NCBI GenBank assembly: GCA_942492225.1
Contig: CALODS010000013.1
Location: 1-64,000 of the forward strand
Direction: 5' to 3'
Source: JAFGTX01 sp942492225
GTDB taxonomy: Bacteria > Bacillota > Clostridia > Peptostreptococcales > Acidaminobacteraceae
DNA: 64,000 nucleotides
Part shown: one piece after another, positions 8,701 through 16,820 of the stretch
Position numbering within the stretch: position 1 is the stretch's first letter
How the letters are laid out: every line of letters begins with the position of its first letter
Made by a program: the position numbers and the translations under genes
The notes under the pieces: generated by a model
Seen by the model: only the letters and a program-made list of their open reading frames with translations
Database searches by the model: none
What the model was told of the DNA's origin: nothing

Positions 8701-9749
8701 TTCAAGCAGCAATGTCTTACGCTGCTAATGGCGACTTAACTAAAACCATCGATATTATTCACAACAATGAAATTGGTGCAGTTGCAGATGCATTTAATAA
8801 CATGATCCTCAACTTAAGGTCAATGACTAAACAAATTTTAAGTGTATCAAATGAAATAGAATTAAATAGTGAAAACATCTTACAAACTACAGAACAAATA
8901 ACACAAGCCTCTGATCAGATTGCCTTAGCAACTCAAGATGTGGCTGCTGGTGCAGAAAAACAAGTATTTGAAACATCTAAAGCAAACACTCATTTAAAAC
9001 AGACACTCACGTCTATTGATTCTGTTACGACAAAAGTTTCAGATGTTATTAACAATGCAGAAGCAACAAGCGATACGGTAAAAAGCGGTGAAGAAAAAAT
9101 GACGATTATGACCACACAAATGGTCAAAATTAGAGATCAAGTTAGTTCATCGTCATCGATCATTCATGAACTTAAAGATATTTCTGTAGAAATTGGAAAT
9201 ATTGTTGAAATTATTAATAGCATTGCTGAACAAACCAACTTGCTTGCGTTAAATGCCTCTATTGAGTCTGCAAGAGCTGGTGAACATGGTAGAGGATTTG
9301 CAGTTGTCGCTGAAGAGATTAGAAAACTTGCTGAGGAATCAAGAAATTCTACTGACAACATTAGAAACTTAATCGAGAAAACACAAGCAAGTACAAATGC
9401 GGCTTTAGAATCTATTGAAGATGGTGCCATCGAAACTGAGAAAGGTGAGACACTTTTAGCTGAAGTAATGACTTCATTTGAAAAGATATCTAACAGTTTT
9501 GATACAACTAGATTAAATTTGTCAGCCGTTACAACTGAAATCAATTCAGTAAATGATTATAGCAACTTATTGCTTTCAATTATTTCTGAAGTAGATGCTA
9601 TCTCACAAAAATCTGCTGCTGACTCTGAAGAAGTTGCTGCATCAACAGAAGAACAAAGTGCTTCACTTGAGCAAATGCGTGAAGTGATTGAGCATCTAAA
9701 AGAAATGGCCGTTGATTTAAATAACACTGTTAATATTTTTAAAGTCTAA
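8643..9749 (+). CDS. Methyl-accepting chemotaxis protein, probably N-terminally truncated
   Basis: The C-terminal signalling portion of a chemotaxis receptor. A HAMP-like segment (residues ~20-65, ANGDLTKTIDIIHNNEIGAV) is followed by a long methylation/signalling coiled coil. The kinase-contact hairpin near residue 205 reads EQTNLLALNASIESARAGEH, followed by GRGFAVVAEEIRKLAEES. The C-terminus SADSEEVAASTEEQSASLEQ is typical. The protein would contact CheA/CheW at the inner membrane. There is no transmembrane segment or ligand domain, and the GTG at 8643 has no convincing ribosome site. The first codons (RWKKWKKKKN) come from a purine run and look unlike receptor sequence. Either it is a soluble receptor or its 5' part was lost at the contig join; the latter fits the context better. 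A terminator follows at once. Confidence 0.85.
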   Translation: MRDYLRWKKWKKKKNIQKVVQAAMSYAANGDLTKTIDIIHNNEIGAVADAFNNMILNLRSMTKQILSVSNEIELNSENILQTTEQITQASDQIALATQDVAAGAEKQVFETSKANTHLKQTLTSIDSVTTKVSDVINNAEATSDTVKSGEEKMTIMTTQMVKIRDQVSSSSSIIHELKDISVEIGNIVEIINSIAEQTNLLALNASIESARAGEHGRGFAVVAEEIRKLAEESRNSTDNIRNLIEKTQASTNAALESIEDGAIETEKGETLLAEVMTSFEKISNSFDTTRLNLSAVTTEINSVNDYSNLLLSIISEVDAISQKSAADSEEVAASTEEQSASLEQMREVIEHLKEMAVDLNNTVNIFKV

Positions 9750-9768
9750 GTTGTAAAAAAAATCACTA

Positions 9769-9800
9769 AACTCTGCACCTAATAGGTGTAGAGTTTTTTT
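9769..9800 (+). terminator. Rho-independent terminator after MCP gene
   Basis: CTCTGCACCTA and TAGGTGTAGAG form an 11-bp stem (one G-U pair) followed by seven T residues, 20 nt after the receptor stop codon. Confidence 0.9.
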
Positions 9801-9947
9801 ACGAGCAAATAATGGTCTGCTCTAAAATCTGCCCATTATCTTCAATGGTTGTTAGAATTGACTTATCACATAATTTCACATTTTTTTTGAGCATCATCAC
9901 ATATTTGTGGTATATACTATAACAAAGAAAATGTGGGAGTGATTCAT

Positions 9948-10610
9948 ATGAAAAGATTAGCACTTGTTGAAGACGAGATGAGTCTAAATATAATACTAAC
10001 AAGATACTTAGAAAAAGAAGATTATGACGTCTCTAGTTTTACAAATGGTTTAGATGCATACAATGCCATTGATGAGCCCTTTGATTTGTGGATTTTAGAC
10101 ATAATGGTTCCATTGATGGATGGTTTTGAATTAATAAAAGAAATCAAAACAAAATACCCTCACAAACCAGTCATTTTTATTTCTGCGAGAAATCAAGATA
10201 TTGATAGAGTTATTGGTTTGGAGTTAGGATCAGATGACTACATTGCCAAGCCCTTTTTGCCAAGAGAACTCGTTCTCAGAGTCAATCGACTTATCCGGTC
10301 GACGACACTTAATACGTTAACAGGACACGAATTATCTGTTGGTGAGTATACAATTATGGTAGAACAACGTATTGTTCTTTTTGAAGATGTTCCAATAGAA
10401 TTAACCAGCAAAGAATTTGACTTATTATTACTTTTATCCGAAAATTTAAGACTTTCTTTTTCTAGAGAAGATATCCTTATGAAAGTTTGGGGAGAAGACT
10501 ATTTTGGATCGGATAGAGTTGTAGACGATACAATTCGTCGCATTAGGAAAAAACTACCTAAGGCTAATATAGAAACATTATACGGTTTTGGTTATAGGAT
10601 GGTGAATTAA
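9948..10610 (+). CDS. cssR: OmpR-family response regulator, CssR-like
   Basis: A 220-residue regulator with an N-terminal receiver domain: acidic pair in LVEDE, phospho-acceptor Asp in LWILDIMVPLMDGFELIKEI, and Lys in DYIAKPFLPRE. A C-terminal winged-helix DNA-binding domain follows (LTSKEFDLLLLL...DRVVDDTIRRIRKKL...YGFGYRM). The phrases WILDIM, PVIFISAR, DIDRV-GLELGS and KPFLPREL match Bacillus CssR, which responds to secretion stress and activates HtrA-type proteases, as I remember it. The ATG at 9948 is chosen because GGGAG lies 8 nt upstream; an upstream GTG would add five residues. The stop codon overlaps the kinase start by one base, so the pair is co-translated. Confidence 0.85.
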   Translation: MKRLALVEDEMSLNIILTRYLEKEDYDVSSFTNGLDAYNAIDEPFDLWILDIMVPLMDGFELIKEIKTKYPHKPVIFISARNQDIDRVIGLELGSDDYIAKPFLPRELVLRVNRLIRSTTLNTLTGHELSVGEYTIMVEQRIVLFEDVPIELTSKEFDLLLLLSENLRLSFSREDILMKVWGEDYFGSDRVVDDTIRRIRKKLPKANIETLYGFGYRMVN

Positions 10611-11974
10611 TGAAAAACAAACCCTTAAGTTTTCAACTTTGGTTGATAATTTCTTTACTTATTCTGTCAGTGTTACTCTCAATATTTGTTGTGCTGAATT
10701 TCTCAACTCGTAATTTTTTCGAACGTCAAACCTTTGAGACTATAGAATTTTCTCAAAGTAAGCGACTTCAAAACACTGAACGTCTTGGCGCAGAGGCTTT
10801 AGAAAATGTGTTAGATTCTATTGACACGACTGTTTCTCAAAGTGCAATAGAGTACGAACGATCTGTAAATCATCTGTTTCTTACAAAGAAACGCCTAGAA
10901 AATGATAACACAATTGCGGCTAAAGATTTACCACTTATCAATAAAATAAAATCTACTGTTTTGACTCAAGAAGATACTCAAAAAAGATACATTTTCAAAA
11001 CTGATCAACAAATTTATGCAGTTGTTACAAAAGTTCAAATGAAAAATCAAAAAGTCTTTCTTCTTTCTTATATGCATGAAACCTATACGAAGGGACTTAT
11101 TAAACAAATGAATCGCAACATTATTGTCATTTTGATTATCTCTCTCCTATTGAGTTCTATCATCGCTAAAATCATTGCAAGTAGAATTACTAAACCACTT
11201 AAAGCATTAGAAATACAATTTTCTCATATTGCAAGAAAAGAGTGGCAAGAAGACTTAGAATTTGACCGACAAGATGAAATTGGTAATCTTGCTAAGTCTG
11301 CAAATTTGATGCAAACAACTTTACAACTCAAAGATGTTGAAGAAAGAGATTTTATCCAAACGGTTTCACATGACTTAAAAACACCAATCATGGTCATTAG
11401 AAGTTATGCTCAAGCTGTACTGGATGGCGTTATCTCCACTGATGATTTAAAAGGAAGTATTCAATTAATCGATAATGAAGCAGATAAAATGAACGACAAA
11501 ATTAAAGACCTCCTCTATCTCTATACTTTAAGAAATCAGCAAAAAGTATTCGAAGATGTAGTAGAAATTAGCAGTTCGATATTTCTCAACAAACTTATTA
11601 AACGCTTTCAATATTCAACTGAAGACATCAACTGCATCTTTAACATTGAAGATACGACACTTATAATTAACGAGAAAATTTTTACTGTTGCCATCGAAAA
11701 CATTATTGAAAATGCTTTAAGATTTGCTCAAACTACTATTGAATTGACCTGTTCTATTGTAAATTCAACTATTCTTATAACAATTTACAATGATGGTTCA
11801 ATATTAAATAGTCCTAACAAGATTTTCGAACGTTATGCAACTGAATCACAAGGTAACACAGGCCTCGGAATGGCCATTACGAGAGAAATCATTCATAATC
11901 ATAATGGGACCATCATGGCTCAAAATGAAGATAATGGGGTTCGCTTTATCATTAGCCTTCCTAAACTGGTATAA
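10610..11974 (+). CDS. cssS: Sensor histidine kinase, CssS-like
   Basis: A 454-residue membrane kinase paired with the upstream regulator (start ATG overlaps its TAA). It begins MKNKPLSFQLW, like Bacillus CssS. TM1 is at about 10-30, an extracytoplasmic sensor region at about 31-170, TM2 at 171-192 (IIVILIISLLLSSIIAKIIA), then a HAMP domain (TKPLKALEIQFSHIARKEW). The phospho-acceptor motif is VSHDLKTPIMVIRSYAQAV. The ATPase domain has an N-box IENIIENALRFAQ and G-box GLGMAI. Established knowledge: CssS senses misfolded protein at the outer membrane face. Inference: the same role here, although no htrA-like target gene lies in this window. Confidence 0.85.
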   Translation: MKNKPLSFQLWLIISLLILSVLLSIFVVLNFSTRNFFERQTFETIEFSQSKRLQNTERLGAEALENVLDSIDTTVSQSAIEYERSVNHLFLTKKRLENDNTIAAKDLPLINKIKSTVLTQEDTQKRYIFKTDQQIYAVVTKVQMKNQKVFLLSYMHETYTKGLIKQMNRNIIVILIISLLLSSIIAKIIASRITKPLKALEIQFSHIARKEWQEDLEFDRQDEIGNLAKSANLMQTTLQLKDVEERDFIQTVSHDLKTPIMVIRSYAQAVLDGVISTDDLKGSIQLIDNEADKMNDKIKDLLYLYTLRNQQKVFEDVVEISSSIFLNKLIKRFQYSTEDINCIFNIEDTTLIINEKIFTVAIENIIENALRFAQTTIELTCSIVNSTILITIYNDGSILNSPNKIFERYATESQGNTGLGMAITREIIHNHNGTIMAQNEDNGVRFIISLPKLV

Positions 11975-11991
11975 TACAAAAGGTGATGAAT

Positions 11992-12660
11992 ATGACAATA
12001 CAAAATGACTGGTGCACTTTCTATGAAAATGAATCAAAAAAAAACTATTATAAGCAACTTGAACTGTTTTTAGATAAGGAATATGCTAATGAAATAATCT
12101 ATCCTAGTAGATCCCTTTTATTTAGGGCTTTCGAGTTAACGCCCTATCAAGATGTAAAGGTCGTTATCCTTGGACAAGATCCCTATCATGGACCGAATCA
12201 AGCACATGGTTTATGTTTTTCTGTCAACAAAGGTGAAAAAATACCGCCTTCTTTAAAAAACATTTATAAAACATTGATAGCAGACTGCAATTGTACAATG
12301 CCTCCTCATGGTAATTTAACTAAATGGGCTGAACAAGGTGTTCTATTGTTGAATACCGTTCTAACAGTGCGCGCTAGACAAGCTGGATCTCATCAAAAAA
12401 TGGGCTGGGAACATTTTACCGATGGTGTCATCTCTTTTTTAAATCAAAGAGAGCAACCTATTGTTTTTTTGTTATGGGGTGCTCATGCACACAAAAAAGA
12501 ACAACTTATTACAGAACCACACCACTTAATTCTCAAATCCGTACATCCAAGTCCTCTCTCTGCACATAGAGGCTTCTTCACATGTGAACACTTTTCTAAA
12601 GTTAATAAATTTTTGACCCAAAATAATAAAAGTCCTATTGATTGGCAAATTGAAGATTAA
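11992..12660 (+). CDS. ung: Uracil-DNA glycosylase
   Basis: Removes uracil from DNA to start base-excision repair. The 222-residue protein has the family-1 motifs: GQDPYHG at 61-67 (catalytic Asp 63 activating water), LLLNTVLTV for uracil recognition near 118, and HPSPLSAHRGF at 185-195 with the catalytic His. Length and motif spacing match bacterial Ung. ATG 11992 is preferred over upstream GTG/ATG codons because AGGTG sits 6 nt before it. It follows the CssS-like gene by 17 nt and may be co-transcribed with it. Confidence 0.97.
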   Translation: MTIQNDWCTFYENESKKNYYKQLELFLDKEYANEIIYPSRSLLFRAFELTPYQDVKVVILGQDPYHGPNQAHGLCFSVNKGEKIPPSLKNIYKTLIADCNCTMPPHGNLTKWAEQGVLLLNTVLTVRARQAGSHQKMGWEHFTDGVISFLNQREQPIVFLLWGAHAHKKEQLITEPHHLILKSVHPSPLSAHRGFFTCEHFSKVNKFLTQNNKSPIDWQIED

Positions 12661-12752
12661 ATTTTTTCTAATCATTTTTTAATCTAACTCACAGAGAGGT
12701 CTCATTTTCCTTCTTTATACTTATAAATATCAAAGACGAGGAGGAATCAAAA

Positions 12753-13235
12753 ATGAAAAATAATTTAGAGTTAATTGATTTGCTAAGAGAGAGAGCAAAT
12801 GTAAGTTATGAAGATGCAAAAACTGCTTTGGAGGCATGTAACTACGATGTGGTTGAGGCACTTATTAAGTTAGAGAAATCTGACAAAATCAAAAAAAATA
12901 GACAGGAACGTGCGAAAAAACATGAAACGAATCTAAAATCTTTTTTTGACGAAGTAATGAACATCAAATTTATCGTAAAAAAGAAAAATGAAATTGTACT
13001 TAATCTTCCACTCGCAGTGGCTGGGTTATTTGCCCTTGTGACACTACCTTTGTTTATTATTTTCATTGGCTTAGCAATTATAACAGGACACAAATTTCAA
13101 ATTCGAAAAGGTGAAGAAATCGTAAAAGTAAAAAAGGTATTTGATGATTTAAAAGATAACATCCATGATATGACAAAAGATGATGATGCAGAAAATTTAA
13201 ATACATCGGACATATTAAATAAAACTGAAGTGTAA
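12753..13235 (+). CDS. UBA-like/DUF4342 small membrane protein
   Basis: A 160-residue protein with a strong AGGAGG site. Residues ~5-42 (LIDLLRERANVSYEDAKTAL, then EACNYDVVEALIKLE) form a UBA/TS-N-like three-helix domain of the kind found in EF-Ts and at the N-terminus of DUF4342 proteins. A basic linker is followed by a membrane segment (LPLAVAGLFALVTLPLFIIF) and a charged cytoplasmic tail. The precise function is unknown; members are common in Clostridia. It stands alone between ung and the second two-component operon, followed by a strong hairpin at 13274. Confidence 0.7.
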   Translation: MKNNLELIDLLRERANVSYEDAKTALEACNYDVVEALIKLEKSDKIKKNRQERAKKHETNLKSFFDEVMNIKFIVKKKNEIVLNLPLAVAGLFALVTLPLFIIFIGLAIITGHKFQIRKGEEIVKVKKVFDDLKDNIHDMTKDDDAENLNTSDILNKTEV

Positions 13236-13273
13236 TTTAATTAACGCTTAAAAATGTACAGTTTAAATAATAA

Positions 13274-13298
13274 AAGTGGAAGCCAATGGTTTCCACTT
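13274..13298 (+). terminator. Hairpin after DUF4342 gene (possible terminator)
   Basis: AAGTGGAAGCCA and TGGTTTCCACTT form an 11-12 bp stem with a minimal loop, 38 nt after the stop codon. The following sequence, CTATTATTT, is only weakly T-rich, so termination efficiency is uncertain. Confidence 0.6.
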
Positions 13299-13357
13299 CT
13301 ATTATTTAAGGTATAATATTAATCAGAATACATACTTTTGTGAAAGGACGATTCATT

Positions 13358-14041
13358 ATGTCAAAAGGAAAAATACTTGTTGTAGAGGATGAAAAACAAC
13401 TTTCTAGATTGATAGAATTAGAACTCAAATTTGAGGATTACGAAGTTATTGTTGCCTATGACGGTGAGACAGCTTTACAACTTGCTACAGATACTAGCTT
13501 AGATTTAATTCTCTTAGATATTATGATTCCAGTAATTAATGGTATTGATGTTTGCAAAAAAATCCGTCAAACTTCTGACATTCCAATTTTATTGTTAACA
13601 GCAAAAAGTGACACAAATGATAAAGTGATTGGTTTGGATTCTGGTGCCGATGACTATATCACAAAACCATTTGAAATGACGGAAGTTTTAGCACGTATCA
13701 GAACGGCAATGAGGCGCTCAGGTTCTATTAGTAAAAGCGAACAAGACACGCTGATTATAAAAGGGTTAACCATTGATAAAAATCAGCATGCCATCTTTTA
13801 TAAAGACGATACAATTGCATTAACAAAAAAAGAATTTGACCTTCTTTTGTATCTAGCCGAAAATAGAAATATTGCACTTACCAGAGATCAAATACTAGAA
13901 AATGTTTGGGGGTATGACTATTTTGGCGATACCAATGTTGTAGATGTTTATATTCGATACCTGCGTAGCAAGATTGATAATGTTTATAATTTTTCTATGA
14001 TAGACACCATTAGAGGTGTTGGCTATATGATAAAAGACTAA
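13358..14041 (+). CDS. OmpR-family response regulator
   Basis: A 227-residue winged-helix regulator. The receiver domain (1-120) has VVEDEK, phospho-Asp in LILLDIMIPVINGIDVC, Thr in LLLTAKS and Lys in DYITKPF. The DNA-binding domain (~140-225) has LTKKEFDLLLYLAEN and the recognition helix VVDVYIRYLRSKID, ending IRGVGYMIKD. The start at 13358 follows AAAGGA at a normal distance. It is the first gene of a set with a small membrane protein, a histidine kinase and a flavodiiron protein. Sequence style is ArlR/HssR-like but no specific orthology is claimed. A TATAAT at 13312-13317 may be its -10 element. Confidence 0.9.
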   Translation: MSKGKILVVEDEKQLSRLIELELKFEDYEVIVAYDGETALQLATDTSLDLILLDIMIPVINGIDVCKKIRQTSDIPILLLTAKSDTNDKVIGLDSGADDYITKPFEMTEVLARIRTAMRRSGSISKSEQDTLIIKGLTIDKNQHAIFYKDDTIALTKKEFDLLLYLAENRNIALTRDQILENVWGYDYFGDTNVVDVYIRYLRSKIDNVYNFSMIDTIRGVGYMIKD

Positions 14042-14057
14042 TACTCAGGGAGTTTTT

Positions 14058-14480
14058 ATGAAAAAAAAATCACTTGAAAATCAAATAGAAACTCAAATTG
14101 AAAATTTTATAAAAAATAAGGAACAAGCACTTAAAGCAAGAATTCATGAAGAGACTGATTGGTTCATAAATAGATTTCAGCAGAATCAAAAGTGTCAATC
14201 GAATGCGTCTAGATATAAAAAAAAATCTGCGGAAAGAGAATACCACGAGCGACCAACTGATGCCTCTGAATGTCGTCAACAAAAAATAAAAAAAAGAAAA
14301 ACTAAAGAACGTCATAATAAAATGCCACTACTTCTTAAATTTATTTTTTCACCATTTTTCTTAGTTTATTACACTCTCTTTGCTCTTTATAAAACAATTA
14401 CATTTATCGGACTCATAAGCAAATACATTCTACTCTCGCCATTTATAGTAATTGGGTTTATAGTAAGAAAAATAACTTAA
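14058..14480 (+). CDS. Small basic membrane-anchored protein between regulator and kinase
   Basis: A 140-residue protein of unknown family, preceded by GGGAG. Residues 1-45 form an acidic/basic amphipathic helix, 46-88 are very Lys/Arg-rich, and 90-138 hold one or two membrane segments (LLKFIFSPFFLVYYTLFALY; ISKYILLSPFIVIGFIV). It lies 16 nt after the response regulator gene and 9 nt before the kinase gene, so co-expression is likely. Inference: an accessory protein of this two-component system. I see no catalytic motif. Confidence 0.7.
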   Translation: MKKKSLENQIETQIENFIKNKEQALKARIHEETDWFINRFQQNQKCQSNASRYKKKSAEREYHERPTDASECRQQKIKKRKTKERHNKMPLLLKFIFSPFFLVYYTLFALYKTITFIGLISKYILLSPFIVIGFIVRKIT

Positions 14481-14489
14481 TTTATAAGA

Positions 14490-15524
14490 ATGTCTCTTAG
14501 TTTCAAAATCACCTTTATTTTTTCCCTTGTCTTTATATTATTTACATTAATCTACCACTTACTAATTGGTGTGCTTATTAACACGGTCACACTATCTGAT
14601 TATATTAATATTAGTGACAGCATTTTTATTTCAGCCATATTGTCTGTGCTATTTGGTCTTTTTATCATGGTTTCAATTGGTGTAAAAGTTGCCCAAAAGG
14701 TTCTACGTCCAATCGAACGCATGACAGAAGATATTAAAGAGATTTCAAGTAATAGCTTAGAAAAAAGATTAAATGTTTCTACTGCAAAAGATGAACTAAA
14801 AGATCTTTCGATATCATTCAACGGCATGCTGGATGAACTCCATGAAATGTATGATAAACAAAGTATGTTTGTCTCAGATGCTTCTCATGAACTGAGAACA
14901 CCAATCGCTGTTATTCAAGGGTATGCAAGTATGTTAGATCGATGGGGTAAAAATGATCCTGAAGTTTTAGCAGAATCTTTAATTGCGATTAAAACTGAAT
15001 CGGAAAGTATGAAAGAACTTGTTGAAAAATTATTATTCTTAGCAAGAGCTGATAAAAATAGAATCGTCCTCGATAAAGAATTTTTTGATATCCATGAATT
15101 AATGACCGATATTACAAAAGAAACTGTAATGATTGCACCACAGCATACAATACAAAGTCAATTAGAATTCGATGGTCAGCTCTTTGGGGATCAAAATTCT
15201 ATTAAGCAGGCCCTTAGAGTGTTTATTGATAATAGCATCAAATATACACCTGATGGTGGTTTGGTTTCAATTTTATTATACAAAGAAGAAAATAATGTTA
15301 TAATAGGGATTGGAGATACGGGAAATGGTATCCCTAATGAGGATATTCCCCACATTTTTGATAGATTTTACCGTGCTGACAAATCTCGTACTAAAGAGAC
15401 TGGTGGAAATGGGCTAGGACTATCAATTGCAAAGTGGATTCTCGACCAACATCATTGTGATATATCTGTTTCAAGTACTATAAATGTTGGCACTCGAGTA
15501 GAAATAACCTTTAAATATATTTAA
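14490..15524 (+). CDS. Sensor histidine kinase
   Basis: A 344-residue kinase with two membrane segments (~8-30 and ~47-68) and only a very short extracytoplasmic loop of about 16 residues, so it probably senses within the membrane or via the small upstream protein. A HAMP domain follows (LRPIERMTEDIKEIS). The phospho-acceptor is in FVSDASHELRTPIAVIQGYA. ATPase boxes are N (FIDNSIKYTPDGG), G1 (IGDTGNGIP), F (HIFDRFYRADKS) and G2 (GGNGLGLSIAKW). Its ribosome site is weak, suggesting coupling to the preceding frame 9 nt upstream. It presumably phosphorylates the regulator at 13358. Confidence 0.92.
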   Translation: MSLSFKITFIFSLVFILFTLIYHLLIGVLINTVTLSDYINISDSIFISAILSVLFGLFIMVSIGVKVAQKVLRPIERMTEDIKEISSNSLEKRLNVSTAKDELKDLSISFNGMLDELHEMYDKQSMFVSDASHELRTPIAVIQGYASMLDRWGKNDPEVLAESLIAIKTESESMKELVEKLLFLARADKNRIVLDKEFFDIHELMTDITKETVMIAPQHTIQSQLEFDGQLFGDQNSIKQALRVFIDNSIKYTPDGGLVSILLYKEENNVIIGIGDTGNGIPNEDIPHIFDRFYRADKSRTKETGGNGLGLSIAKWILDQHHCDISVSSTINVGTRVEITFKYI

Positions 15525-15539
15525 CTTAGGAGGCGTATT

Positions 15540-16739
15540 ATGGAATGTAGACAACCTATCACACAAAAAGTTCATTGGATAGGCGCAAACGACAGAGAAA
15601 CAACGTTGTTTGAAAACTTTTGGCCTTTAGAAAAAGGCGTAAGTTACAACTCATACCTTATTAACGACGAAAAAATTGCAGTAGTTGATACAGTGAAATT
15701 CAATAAGACAGATTTATTTTTAACAAAAATAAAAGAAATCATCGGTGACAGAGATGTTGATTACTTAATTGTAAACCATATGGAGCCAGATCATTCTAGT
15801 TCTATGCAAGCTCTTGTAAATGCTTATCCAAACATGAAAATTGTTGGCAATAAGAAAACTTTCCCAATGATTACAGGCTTCTATAATATCACTGAAAACT
15901 TTTACGAAGTTGAAGAAGGTGATGAATTAGATTTAGGTTATCACAAACTTAAATTCTTTATTACACCAATGATTCACTGGCCAGAAACGATGATGACCTA
16001 TGATCAAACAGAAGAAATATTATTTTCTATGGATGCTTTCGGTGGATTCGGTGCATTAGATGGTGGTATATTTGATGATGAAGTTGTTATTGAAGATTAC
16101 GAAGATGAAATCAGACGTTATTACTCAAATATCGTTGCAAAATACAGCCCAATTGTTCAAAAAGCTTTAAAACGTTTTTCAGATCTTCCGATCAAAATGA
16201 TTTGTTCAACCCATGGTCCTATTTGGAGAAATGATCCCGGTAAGATTGTTGATTATTATGATCGTTGGAGTCGTTACGAAGCGGAAGCTGGTGTTGTTAT
16301 TGTTTATGGTACAATGTATGGTAATACTGCTAAAATGGCAGATTACTTAGCACGTGTTCTTTATGAAAATGGTGTTAAAAAAGTAACTGTTTTTGATGCT
16401 TCTAAAACACATGTATCTTATATCATTTCTGAAATTTGGAAATATAAAGGCTTAATTATGGGATCATGTGCCTATAATACACAAATGTTCCCTGCAGTAG
16501 AAATGGTTGCAAATAAAATTGAACACAGCGGTCTTAAGAATCGTTACTTAGGTATTTTTGGTAACAAATCTTGGAGCGGTGGCGGTGTTAAAAACTTAGT
16601 ACCTTGGTCAGAAAGAATTAAGTGGGAAGTTGTTGGTGAACCCATTGAAGCGACATATACACCTAAAGATGATGAATATGCAAAGTTATGTATCTTAGGT
16701 AAGGAAATGGCGAAAAAGATTTTAGCCAATCCAAAATAG
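15540..16739 (+). CDS. fprA: Flavodiiron protein (FprA, A-type flavoprotein)
   Basis: Reduces O2 to water and/or NO to N2O in the cytoplasm of anaerobes. The 399-residue protein has the metallo-beta-lactamase-like diiron domain with ligands His80, Glu82, Asp84 and His85 (NHMEPDHSS), His146 (MIHWPETM), Asp165 (SMDAFGG) and His225 (STHGP). A flavodoxin domain starts near residue 252 (VIVYGTMYGNTAKMA) and binds FMN. All ligand positions are filled. AGGAGG precedes the ATG. It follows the histidine kinase gene by only 15 nt, so this two-component system may govern an oxygen/nitrosative response. A terminator ends the unit. No rubredoxin partner is adjacent. Confidence 0.96.
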   Translation: MECRQPITQKVHWIGANDRETTLFENFWPLEKGVSYNSYLINDEKIAVVDTVKFNKTDLFLTKIKEIIGDRDVDYLIVNHMEPDHSSSMQALVNAYPNMKIVGNKKTFPMITGFYNITENFYEVEEGDELDLGYHKLKFFITPMIHWPETMMTYDQTEEILFSMDAFGGFGALDGGIFDDEVVIEDYEDEIRRYYSNIVAKYSPIVQKALKRFSDLPIKMICSTHGPIWRNDPGKIVDYYDRWSRYEAEAGVVIVYGTMYGNTAKMADYLARVLYENGVKKVTVFDASKTHVSYIISEIWKYKGLIMGSCAYNTQMFPAVEMVANKIEHSGLKNRYLGIFGNKSWSGGGVKNLVPWSERIKWEVVGEPIEATYTPKDDEYAKLCILGKEMAKKILANPK

Positions 16740-16748
16740 CAATATGAA

Positions 16749-16780
16749 TAGACCATCCTTACGGATGGTCTATTTTTATT
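16749..16780 (+). terminator. Rho-independent terminator after fprA
   Basis: ATAGACCATCC and GGATGGTCTAT form an 11-bp stem with a TTAC loop, followed by a T-rich tract, 10 nt after the stop codon. Confidence 0.92.
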
Positions 16781-16820
16781 TAATTCTATTATGTGTAATG
16801 ATTTAATTTTTTGTCTATGC

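Noticed and set aside
8660..8730. Alternative ATG at 8660 for the chemotaxis receptor
   Set aside because: It is in a different frame and reaches a stop after about 20 codons.
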